A stretch of 48,548 nt of DNA. Source: Faecalicoccus sp. GTDB taxonomy: Bacteria; Bacillota_I; Bacilli_A; Erysipelotrichales; Erysipelotrichaceae. The notes under the pieces are model-generated. The model was given only the letters and a program-made list of their open reading frames with translations, was not told the DNA's origin and searched no databases. The position numbers were made by a program, and so were the translations under genes. Of this stretch, positions 8,162 through 15,014 are shown in pieces. Within the stretch, counting starts at the first letter, position 1, and each line of letters opens with the position of its first letter. The DNA lies in NCBI GenBank assembly GCA_017941505.1, contig JAGAWH010000217.1:1-48548 (forward strand), given 5' to 3'.

Positions 8162-10090
8162 TTAAATTCGATTGGCAAGTTCAGCGGCTTGTGAGGTAGC
8201 TGTATTTGTCTTGCCGGCTTTTAGAGCATCTCCAATCACATATACCTCTTTGACTAAATCTTTGATCTGATCTTCAAGCGGATTGTAGGAAACAGAACCT
8301 AAGGCAAGGATAATATTGTCAAATCCACGGATTGTCTTGATTTCTCCATCGATTTCATAATCAACACCATCGCTGTATACTTTTGTGATCTTTGCGTTGC
8401 AGATTCTTGGAACACCCGCAAGGCGGTTCATTAAGTGTTCTCTTGCACCGAGATAGAGATCCATGGCAATGTCCGGAAGCTGATCGATGATCGTAGCCTG
8501 GATGTAATGTTCTCTTAAGAAATCTGCACATTCAGCACCAACAAGACCACCACCTAAAATTAATGTGTTACTGCCGGTCTGTACTTTACCTGCAATGACA
8601 TCAATAGCCTTCAAAGCACCGGCTTCTTTCAATCCTTCGATATTCGGTTCTGACGGTTTTGCTCCGGTAGCCAGAATCACAACATCCGGTTCTTCTTTTT
8701 GAATGAGCTCTTTGGTGACAGGTGTATTCAATATCATCTTCGTTCCGTATTTTTGATTCATTGTGATCCAGAACTTGATGGCAGTGAGAATAGATTGTTT
8801 ACAAGGTGGGAAAGCACCGATGCGGTATTGACCGCCAAAGTGGTCATCTGCTTCGTAGATGGTCACATCATATCCTCTTTTGGAAAGAAGCCATCCTGCT
8901 TCCAGTCCGGCCGGGCCGGAACCGGCAATCAAAATCTTCTTTGTTTCTGTGGCAGGTTCATAAGTCCATTCGCTTTCGTGTCCTGTAATTGGGTTTACAA
9001 GGCAGCTTGTAGGAAGCGGTGGATCTTGCAGCATATTTCCTAAACATGCCTGTAGACATCCGATACATTGAGAAATCTCATTAATTCTTCCTTCTTTGAC
9101 CTTGTTCGGGAATTCCGGATCCGCTAAAGATCCTCTTCCTAAATCAACCATATCTGCTTTGCCGGTAGCGATAATATCTTCGGCAATTTCCGGAGTATTG
9201 ACACGATTGACTGTAATAACCGGAATCGATACGGATTCTTTAACGGCTTTGGCATTATAAGCATTGAAACCTGATTCAACATCAGAAGGAGCAGACATCC
9301 AGTTTAAGGAAGGGAAGGCACATACGGTAACTCCGATGGCATCGAGTCCTGCTTCTTCCATATATCTTGCGAAAATCTTAGTGTCAGCAATGGTCAGACC
9401 ACCGACAATTTTTTCATCACCGGTAATCTTGGCGATAACCGGGAATTCGTTTCCGCATTTTTCTTTGACGGCTTTAATGATATCGCAGACAAATTTAGCT
9501 CTGCCGGCAAGATCTCCGCCGTATTCATCGTAGCGCTTATTGGAAAGCGGAGAGAGGAATTGAGCAATTAAGAAACCGTGGCCGCAATGCAGTTCTACGG
9601 CATCAAGTCCTGCTTCTTTTGCGCGATATGCAGCATTGGCATAGCGTTCAATGGATTCATGGATTTCATCAATTGTTAATTCGTGAGGGACAACCGAGAA
9701 TACCGGACAGGCAATCGGGCTTGGTCCGGATACTGGTGTTCCATCTGTTAAAAGCGGATTGTTCTGTCTTCCGGAATCATTGATCTGCACAGAGACTTTG
9801 GCACCATGTTTATGACAGCGTTCAGCTACTTCCTTAAATTGAGGGATAAACGCATCATCCCAAAGACCCGGCTGAGTGTTTGAGTTCAAGCCATTTTTGT
9901 TAACAGAGCTGGATTCAATCGTAATCAAACCAAAACCACCCTGCGCGCGTTTTTCATAGTAAGCGAGCCATTGTTTGTCAGTAAAACCTGAAAGTGAGCC
10001 GTGACCGGTACCCATTGCAGCAACCATGAAACGATTTTTCACTTCCATTGTCCCGATTTTGATTGGGGATAAGACATGATCAAATTTCAT
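8162..10090 (-). CDS. old-yellow-enzyme family 4Fe-4S flavin oxidoreductase (FadH/BaiCD-like)
   Basis: A 642-residue NAD(P)H-dependent reductase of the 2,4-dienoyl-CoA reductase / bile-acid BaiCD-BaiH type. Residues 1-335 form the FMN TIM barrel, with the active-site HCGHG (168-172) and SPLSNKRYDEYGG (180-192). Cysteines CIGC (342-345), C349 and C363 bind a 4Fe-4S cluster. The C-terminal half has an FAD-type GSGPAG (390-395) and a second GGGLVGAE dinucleotide motif. Electrons should flow NAD(P)H-FAD-FeS-FMN to a carbon-carbon double bond next to a carbonyl. The divergent SDR-MarR operon suggests a small inducible pathway on a carbonyl or steroid substrate. The substrate itself cannot be read from sequence. 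An AAGGAGA site fixes the ATG at 10090. Confidence 0.9.
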   Translation of the reverse strand: MKFDHVLSPIKIGTMEVKNRFMVAAMGTGHGSLSGFTDKQWLAYYEKRAQGGFGLITIESSSVNKNGLNSNTQPGLWDDAFIPQFKEVAERCHKHGAKVSVQINDSGRQNNPLLTDGTPVSGPSPIACPVFSVVPHELTIDEIHESIERYANAAYRAKEAGLDAVELHCGHGFLIAQFLSPLSNKRYDEYGGDLAGRAKFVCDIIKAVKEKCGNEFPVIAKITGDEKIVGGLTIADTKIFARYMEEAGLDAIGVTVCAFPSLNWMSAPSDVESGFNAYNAKAVKESVSIPVITVNRVNTPEIAEDIIATGKADMVDLGRGSLADPEFPNKVKEGRINEISQCIGCLQACLGNMLQDPPLPTSCLVNPITGHESEWTYEPATETKKILIAGSGPAGLEAGWLLSKRGYDVTIYEADDHFGGQYRIGAFPPCKQSILTAIKFWITMNQKYGTKMILNTPVTKELIQKEEPDVVILATGAKPSEPNIEGLKEAGALKAIDVIAGKVQTGSNTLILGGGLVGAECADFLREHYIQATIIDQLPDIAMDLYLGAREHLMNRLAGVPRICNAKITKVYSDGVDYEIDGEIKTIRGFDNIILALGSVSYNPLEDQIKDLVKEVYVIGDALKAGKTNTATSQAAELANRI

Positions 10091-10189
10091 TGTGTTCTCC
10101 TTTCGCCTATAGCCTATTTTCTACATTATAACAAAGAATCCATAGGGACTGTTTTAGAATAGTTGGTATCTCTTAACTTTTTCATAATA

Positions 10190-10225
10190 TTAGTTCTTGA
10201 TTCTTAACTAAATTCGTACTATTGT
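10190..10225 (+). promoter_or_regulatory. probable MarR operator and promoter of the SDR-MarR operon
   Basis: An inverted repeat TTAGTT (10190-10195) / AACTAA (10206-10211) with a ten-base spacer overlaps a possible -35 box TTGATT (10197-10202). A TATTGT -10 follows after 17 bases (10220-10225). The placement would let a dimeric regulator block RNA polymerase. The likely binder is the MarR protein encoded in the same operon. The same hexamer pair recurs at 13622-13639. On the minus strand a TATAAT (10130-10125) probably serves the divergent oxidoreductase. Confidence 0.45.
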
Positions 10226-10265
10226 AAATTAGTAATAAAAATATGACTAATTAGGAGGAAGAGAA

Positions 10266-11066
10266 ATGAATCGTTTAAAAGATAAGGTCGCAATTGTTAC
10301 AGGATCTACCAGTGGTATTGGAATCGGAATCGCAAGATTATATGCTGCCGAAGGTGCTCATGTAGTCATCTGCGGACGCCGCAAAGAAAAGGGAGAAGCT
10401 GTAGTTGAGCGTATCAAGGCAGAAGGCGGAAGTGCTTCTTATCATTTCCTAGATTTAACGGATGTAACTACCATTGAAGCGTTGATTGATGATACCGCAA
10501 AGACATATGGAAAAATTGATGTATTGGTAAATAATGCAGCCAATGTCGGTTTACCGGACGGAAGAGTAGATGAATTAACATTAGAGATGTGGGATAACAT
10601 CTTCAACAGTGATATCCGTGGCACATTCTATGCCATTAAGTGTGTATTGCCGTATATGCAAAAAAACGGTGGAGGTTCTATCGTAAATATCGGTTCTATG
10701 GCATCCTGCGGAGGCGATTTAGGTGCAACCGCATATGCTTGTGCTAAAGCAGGTGTTGATATGCTTACAAGCAGTGTCGCTTTGCAGTATGGTAAGGACA
10801 ATATCCGCTGTAACTGTGTAAGACCAGGCTTAATTGTTACACCGGAAAATGATGCCTATGTATCAAAGCAGTTAAAGGATATTTTCTTAAGCAATATCGA
10901 AGTCAACCGTTATGGCTGCCCTGAGGATATCGGACATATGTGTGTCTTCTTCGGTTCTGATGAAAGTGAATACGTTACAGGACAAATCATCAACGTAGAT
11001 GGTGGAATGAACTCACATGCTCCAACGGTTGCTCAATTTAGAGCTGCCGGATCCAGAACCTGGTAA
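10266..11066 (+). CDS. short-chain dehydrogenase/reductase, hydroxysteroid-dehydrogenase-like
   Basis: A classical SDR of 266 residues that oxidises or reduces an alcohol/ketone pair with a nicotinamide cofactor. Seen: TGSTSGIG (12-19) for the cofactor, NNAA (89-92), the catalytic Ser144, and Tyr157/Lys161 in YACAK. The basic CGRRK after the second strand hints at NADP(H). The C-terminus is extended past the usual VDGG with about 20 residues ending in FRAAGSRTW. An AGGAGG site precedes the ATG. The stop overlaps the ATG of the MarR gene (TAATG), so the two are coupled. With the divergent BaiCD-like reductase, a steroid or bile-acid substrate is plausible, but many SDRs of this kind act elsewhere. 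Confidence 0.9.
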   Translation: MNRLKDKVAIVTGSTSGIGIGIARLYAAEGAHVVICGRRKEKGEAVVERIKAEGGSASYHFLDLTDVTTIEALIDDTAKTYGKIDVLVNNAANVGLPDGRVDELTLEMWDNIFNSDIRGTFYAIKCVLPYMQKNGGGSIVNIGSMASCGGDLGATAYACAKAGVDMLTSSVALQYGKDNIRCNCVRPGLIVTPENDAYVSKQLKDIFLSNIEVNRYGCPEDIGHMCVFFGSDESEYVTGQIINVDGGMNSHAPTVAQFRAAGSRTW

Positions 11067-11494
11067 TGAAAGATACAGAAAGAACCCCTGCTGACTTAGC
11101 TTTTATAGCAGGAGAGCTGTTTAATACTAAAATTACTTCGGTATTTTGGTCGTCATTTAAAGGGGAGTATGGCCACATTCAGGTATCGGTATTGGTATAT
11201 CTTTATGACCATAAAAGGGCAAAGGCATCGGATATTGCCGCAGAACTCAATGTTCCTAAACAGCATGTCTCTAAAATTATTAATGATTTTAAAGAAGAAG
11301 GCATGGTGGTAGAAGAAAAGGACGTTCAGGATAAACGCTCCCGCATTTTATCGCTCACTGAAAAGGGATTGAATTATATCCGCCGGCATTTAGAAATAAG
11401 TAATCAAAGTTTTTATTCTCTGTTAGAGAGTATGGATAAAAAAGATCAAAAGGATTTTCTAAATGCGTTAGAGATAATTGTACGTGTACTATAA
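11066..11494 (+). CDS. MarR-family transcriptional regulator
   Basis: A 142-residue winged-helix repressor. The recognition region is KASDIAAELNVPKQHVSKII (about residues 46-65), followed by the wing with DKRSR and LTEKG, which is the MarR signature order. MarR dimers bind a pseudo-palindrome and release it when a small aromatic or lipophilic ligand binds. Its start overlaps the SDR stop, so it is co-transcribed with the enzyme it probably controls. An operator candidate lies at 10190-10211. The last 12 codons, the terminator and the following intergenic bases are duplicated 1092 bases downstream. Confidence 0.9.
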   Translation: MKDTERTPADLAFIAGELFNTKITSVFWSSFKGEYGHIQVSVLVYLYDHKRAKASDIAAELNVPKQHVSKIINDFKEEGMVVEEKDVQDKRSRILSLTEKGLNYIRRHLEISNQSFYSLLESMDKKDQKDFLNALEIIVRVL

Positions 11495-11561
11495 ACTGTC
11501 GTTTTTTACGGCAGTTTTTCTTTTTCGTAGATTTTGACGTATAGGATATTAGGAGGAATGA
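11457..11561 (+). repeat. 105-bp direct repeat, copy 1 (MarR 3' end, terminator, ribosome site)
   Basis: These 105 bases recur at 12549-12653 with two substitutions (T11475 to C12567, T11521 to C12613). The unit holds the MarR 3' end, its terminator and an AGGAGG site. In this copy the next ATG (11569) lies 12 bases from AGGAGG, longer than ideal. Confidence 0.97.
11493..11525 (+). terminator. intrinsic terminator of the SDR-MarR operon
   Basis: Arms AAACTGTCGT (11493-11502) and ACGGCAGTTT (11508-11517), with one wobble pair, are followed by a T-rich run. The left arm starts at the MarR stop codon. Confidence 0.8.
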
Positions 11562-11568
11562 CAGTTTA

Positions 11569-12546
11569 ATGGATGAAATCAAGAAAAATATAATCGTGAA
11601 TAAAAAGACTCTTGAAGGGAAAATACATGTCGTGCGTGGACAACAGGTAATGCTTGATAGTGATTTAGCAGCGATATACGGGTATGAAACGAAATATTTG
11701 AATTTGCAAGTCAAACATAATATGAACCGATTCCCGGAAGATTTTATGTTTCAGTTAACTAGTGAAGAATACTATAACTTGAAGTTGAATTTTTCAACTT
11801 CAAGTCATGGAGGGAGAAGAAAGCTACCTTATGTATTTACGGAGCAGGGTATATATCAACTGGCAACAGTATTAAAGGGAAAACAAGCAGAACAACAAAG
11901 TGTAGCTATAATGAGAACATTTAAAGCGATGCGGGAATATATAGCTCAAAATAGACAGTTACTACCACAGCAAGAATTGATGAGATTGTCGGGAAAACAA
12001 GCGATGTTAGAAGGAGTTGTTCGTGAAATAAAAGAAAACATGGTGACTAGAACCGATCTTTCTGAGCTGATGGAGCTATTTGATAGCAGTAGAGAAGCCA
12101 AGGAGATCCTTATTCTTGATGGGGAAGTATTCAAGGCGGATGTAGCTTATCAAGCAATATTCAAAAAAGCAAAAAGGAATATTGTGGTTGTCGATGACTA
12201 CATCGGTTTAAAAACACTTCATCATTTGACAGTTGCCAAAAATACAGTGAGTATTACAGTTATTTCTGATAACAAAGGTATCAATCCGCTCCGTCAAATC
12301 GAATTTAATGATTTTTTGTCTGAATATCCTGATAAGGATATAAATTTTATTGAATCAAGGAATAAAGTTCATGATCGCTACATAATGCTTGATTATGGGA
12401 GCAAACAGATGAAAGTGTATCTCTGTGGGTCTAGTTCCAAGGATAGCGGAAAGAAAATCACCACAATTATCCAAGTAAAAGATATTACTGAATACGTGAC
12501 TATGATTACAAGGCTTCTACATAACCCGCCGTTACAGTTAAGATAA
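11569..12546 (+). CDS. ORF6N-domain protein with PLD-like C-terminal domain
   Basis: A 325-residue protein of the phage-antirepressor-like ORF6N group. The N-terminal domain (about 8-100) shows the typical sequence around MLDSDLAAIYGYETKYLNLQ and FTEQGIYQLATVL. A linker leads to a C-terminal domain (about 180-325) with KAKRNIVVVDDY, HDRYIML and CGSSSKDSGKK, which resembles the PLD-like phosphodiesterase fold seen in related ORF6N/KilA-N proteins. Only one HxD-type half is obvious, so catalysis is unproven. Such genes travel in phages and as stray singletons. Here it sits exactly between two 105-bp direct repeats, which marks it as an inserted module rather than part of the neighbouring operon. 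Confidence 0.85.
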   Translation: MDEIKKNIIVNKKTLEGKIHVVRGQQVMLDSDLAAIYGYETKYLNLQVKHNMNRFPEDFMFQLTSEEYYNLKLNFSTSSHGGRRKLPYVFTEQGIYQLATVLKGKQAEQQSVAIMRTFKAMREYIAQNRQLLPQQELMRLSGKQAMLEGVVREIKENMVTRTDLSELMELFDSSREAKEILILDGEVFKADVAYQAIFKKAKRNIVVVDDYIGLKTLHHLTVAKNTVSITVISDNKGINPLRQIEFNDFLSEYPDKDINFIESRNKVHDRYIMLDYGSKQMKVYLCGSSSKDSGKKITTIIQVKDITEYVTMITRLLHNPPLQLR

Positions 12547-12548
12547 TA

Positions 12549-12653
12549 TTCTAAATGCGTTAGAGACAATTGTACGTGTACTATAAACTGTCGTTTTTTA
12601 CGGCAGTTTTTCCTTTTCGTAGATTTTGACGTATAGGATATTAGGAGGAATGA
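12549..12653 (+). repeat. 105-bp direct repeat, copy 2 (MarR tail relic)
   Basis: Second copy of the unit at 11457-11561. It preserves a MarR C-terminal fragment in frame with its stop, the terminator, and the AGGAGG site. Here the AGGAGG (12643-12648) is eight bases from the next ATG (12657), which is ideal, so this junction looks like the original arrangement. Confidence 0.97.
12585..12617 (+). terminator. duplicated intrinsic terminator
   Basis: Same hairpin as at 11493-11525, carried in the second repeat copy. It probably ends the ORF6N transcript. Confidence 0.75.
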
Positions 12654-12656
12654 AAA

Positions 12657-13223
12657 ATGAGTAGAGATTTGTATTTTTATAAGGTAAGCAGAATTGTTGA
12701 AAAACTGCCGGAGGTGATTGATATTGATGAGACTCCAATTGATTATGTTTATGCATATGATCGGGATGCATTGGAATGGGAAAAAGAAATCGGACAGAAA
12801 TGCATTATAAAACAGAAAGAAATTAAGTGGTTTGAGGCTGCCAAAGATCTTTTGGGTAAGCAGCCAAAGTCTATTAGATACAGAAGTGATGAAACGTACC
12901 CATGTTACGACGAAAAAGGTCAATGTATTGGAGTAATAACATCTAAAATGTTGGAACCATATTATTACACAGCTGAAAGAATATCTTATGTATACAATCG
13001 TGAATATCTGGCAACCAGTTCATCTGTATATATTGTCGAATCTGCCCGTGATGGAATCATAACATTTGACGAACTCTTTCAATGGGCGGAGGAAGTAATA
13101 CAATACATCGATGAAAATGATGAAGGTGAATGTTTCGATTATGCAGGAAAGATGCTTTTTGCGGTAATCAAAGCTGCCATCTATGCTAAAAATGGAGATA
13201 TGATTCTTTGTGATATCGGATAA
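12657..13223 (+). CDS. hypothetical protein, probably a truncated gene
   Basis: I do not recognise this 188-residue acidic, tyrosine-rich protein. It has no signal peptide or membrane segment. The ribosome site AGGAGG is ideally spaced. The reading frame appears to stop early. Directly after the stop, another frame continues with KDYVIEKLQSCILAMKK, a third with the segment at 13210-13407, and the original frame resumes near 13410. That pattern suggests a longer ancestral protein broken by small indels. The remaining ORF could still be expressed as a shortened product. Confidence 0.55.
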   Translation: MSRDLYFYKVSRIVEKLPEVIDIDETPIDYVYAYDRDALEWEKEIGQKCIIKQKEIKWFEAAKDLLGKQPKSIRYRSDETYPCYDEKGQCIGVITSKMLEPYYYTAERISYVYNREYLATSSSVYIVESARDGIITFDELFQWAEEVIQYIDENDEGECFDYAGKMLFAVIKAAIYAKNGDMILCDIG

Positions 13224-13493
13224 AGGATTATGTCATCGAAAAGCTTCAGAGCTGTATTCTGGCAATGAAAAAGTGTCACCATTGGCGACACAATCGAGCT
13301 GGACAAATCATTTGTTGAAAATGTTGGGATGTAAAACGGATGAAGTACGGGAATTCTATATCTGGCTTGCGATTAGAGAACGCTATATGCTTTCAAAGGA
13401 ATCGTAAATCAAAACTATCTGGATTCGATTACTTTAGAAAAGGCGAAGAAATTGCTTTCTAGCGGTCCGATAATCTTATATGACGAAGGGTAA
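13210..13493 (+). pseudogene. frameshifted remainder of the preceding gene
   Basis: Protein-like sequence continues here in shifting frames. One frame runs 13223-13278 (KDYVIEKLQSC and so on). A second runs to the stop at 13405-13407 (SPLATQSSWTNHLLKMLG, then EVREFYIWLAIRERYMLSKE). The third runs from about 13408 to the stop at 13491-13493 (IVNQNYLDSITLEKAKKLL and so on). The last frame is the same as that of the 12657 gene. This reads as one gene with about three indels. No function is assigned. Confidence 0.5.
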
Positions 13494-13588
13494 AAGGCTC
13501 TTATTGTCATGACTATGAATGAGTATATCAGCACCGTAAACAGTCTTGTTTCTGTTGCTGTAATATGGTACATCGCACTATACCACTA

Positions 13589-13639
13589 TTGAAACACATT
13601 GATAAGAACGATAAAATATCTTTAGTTAGAGGTAACTAA
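13589..13639 (+). promoter_or_regulatory. promoter with overlapping operator for the hydrolase-methyltransferase operon
   Basis: TTGAAA (13589-13594), a 17-base spacer and TAAAAT (13612-13617) form a good promoter. Directly after it, over the expected transcription start, lies TTAGTTAGAGGTAACTAA (13622-13639), a dyad with perfect six-base arms. Its arm sequence equals that of the candidate MarR operator at 10190, with a different spacer (6 instead of 10). Position and symmetry indicate repression. The 246 bases from 13408 otherwise hold only the gene relic. Confidence 0.65.
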
Positions 13640-13653
13640 CAGGAGATATATGT

Positions 13654-14322
13654 ATGTCAAAAATGAATCAAGCAGTCAAAAACGCATTTATAAAATATAC
13701 AGAAAAACATTACCCGGACGAGGCTGTTCAAATTATTGAAAAGGCAGAAAAGCTTTTTCCCGAAATGTATGCCAAGGCTCCTTATATCGGCGGAGATGAG
13801 AATCGAATGGCCTATAATCTGGATTTGATGATTTGGGCTGTTTCGTTTTATGAGGCTTCAGGTCATCGTATTGATGGGCCTGCCATTATTGATATGGCTA
13901 AAGAGCTGTTTGGTAAATATCGCTTTGTAGGAAAATTCATTAATGCCAATCACAAATGGCAGATGAATTTTTTTCAAAAATTAATGTATCAGATTTATAT
14001 TCCGTATGCTGAATTGGTGGATGAAAAGGTATCTAGTGGAGAGTGGAATAATACCTGGCGTATTCGAATAAATCCAAGAAATACCGAAGAAGGAGTTTGT
14101 TTTGATTTGGTTGGATGTCCTTTAGCGGACTATGCCAAAGCCAATGGCTATGAAAAGCTGCTTCCGTATTTATGTGCAACCGATCATCTGTTACCAAAAC
14201 TGGTACATGCGAAATTGATCCGTACGCATACCTGTGCTACGGGAAGTGATTCCTGCGATTATTGGTATGTTGCTGATGAAAGTAATACCGCAAAGGAATA
14301 TGCCGATGTACAGATGAAATAG
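13654..14322 (+). CDS. L-2-amino-thiazoline-4-carboxylic acid hydrolase family protein
   Basis: A 222-residue soluble protein. Its C-terminal half matches the ATC-hydrolase family pattern by eye: FDLVGCPLADYAKANGYEKL, then LCATDHLLPKL, then THTCATGSDSCDYWY. The conserved Cys, Asp and Cys-Asp pairs are present. The founding member turns 2-amino-thiazoline-4-carboxylate into cysteine, but most bacterial members are uncharacterised. It is the first gene of a two-gene operon with a methyltransferase 12 bases downstream, driven by the promoter-operator at 13589-13639. An AGGAG ribosome site supports the ATG at 13654. Confidence 0.75.
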   Translation: MSKMNQAVKNAFIKYTEKHYPDEAVQIIEKAEKLFPEMYAKAPYIGGDENRMAYNLDLMIWAVSFYEASGHRIDGPAIIDMAKELFGKYRFVGKFINANHKWQMNFFQKLMYQIYIPYAELVDEKVSSGEWNNTWRIRINPRNTEEGVCFDLVGCPLADYAKANGYEKLLPYLCATDHLLPKLVHAKLIRTHTCATGSDSCDYWYVADESNTAKEYADVQMK

Positions 14323-14334
14323 GGGGTCATTGAA

Positions 14335-14943
14335 ATGTTTTGGGACAAAGTAGCTGTAGTTTATGATTTGTTTGCGGATATCTATAACGGAAAAGTAAAT
14401 CGGGTAATGTGCAGGATTGTATCCAAGCAGATTCATTCAGATGATTGCGTATTGGAATGTGCCTGTGGTACCGGCTTAATCACATCCGTTATTGCACCGA
14501 AGTGTAAAGAAGTAGTCGCTACCGATTTTTCAGAAGGCATGTTGAAACAGACGGAAAAGAAATGCAGGAATTATTCAAATGTTCAGGTTGAATTTGCGGA
14601 TATCACAAATCTACAATATCCGGATGCATCTTTTGATGCGGTGATTGCCGCAAATGTGATTCACCTGCTGGATAACCCCGGCAAGGCATTATCCGAATTA
14701 AATCGAGTTTGTAAAAAAGATGGAAAAATCATCATTCCGACCTATGTCAATAAAGAGAAAACCGGTGAAACCGGAACATTCGTGAAAACCATCGGCAAAG
14801 CCGGAGCAGACTTCAAGAGACAATTTACCTTTTCTAATTACAAAGATTTTTTTGAAAAAGAAGGATTCACAGATATTGAAATTCATCGCATTCCGGGAAG
14901 AATTCCCTGCGCTGTTGCGATTATTAACAAGAAAACCATATAA
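14335..14943 (+). CDS. class I SAM-dependent methyltransferase
   Basis: A 202-residue Rossmann-fold methyltransferase of the UbiE/methyltransf_11 kind. Motif I is VLECACGTGLITSVI (about 39-53), an acidic TDFSEGM follows the second strand, and ADITNLQYPDASFDAVIA covers motifs II-III. The substrate is unknown; small-molecule or thiol methylation is possible given the partner hydrolase. It is coupled to that gene by short spacing and a GGGGGT ribosome site. Transcription ends at a shared bidirectional terminator. Confidence 0.85.
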   Translation: MFWDKVAVVYDLFADIYNGKVNRVMCRIVSKQIHSDDCVLECACGTGLITSVIAPKCKEVVATDFSEGMLKQTEKKCRNYSNVQVEFADITNLQYPDASFDAVIAANVIHLLDNPGKALSELNRVCKKDGKIIIPTYVNKEKTGETGTFVKTIGKAGADFKRQFTFSNYKDFFEKEGFTDIEIHRIPGRIPCAVAIINKKTI

Positions 14944-14947
14944 AAAG

Positions 14948-14980
14948 AAAAATGAGGATAAGCAGCATATCCTCATTTTT
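14948..14980. terminator. bidirectional intrinsic terminator
   Basis: A perfect 13-base stem (14948-14960 with 14968-14980) around a seven-base loop. It has A-runs before and T-runs after, so it can act on both converging transcripts. Confidence 0.9.
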
Positions 14981-15014
14981 CCATATAGGGAGAAAGACAA
15001 TTTATTGTGAAGCC

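Noticed and set aside
11355..12923. Two similar minus-strand ORFs sharing FLLISYTSKSTK
   Set aside because: The shared segment is only the antisense of the 105-bp direct repeat.
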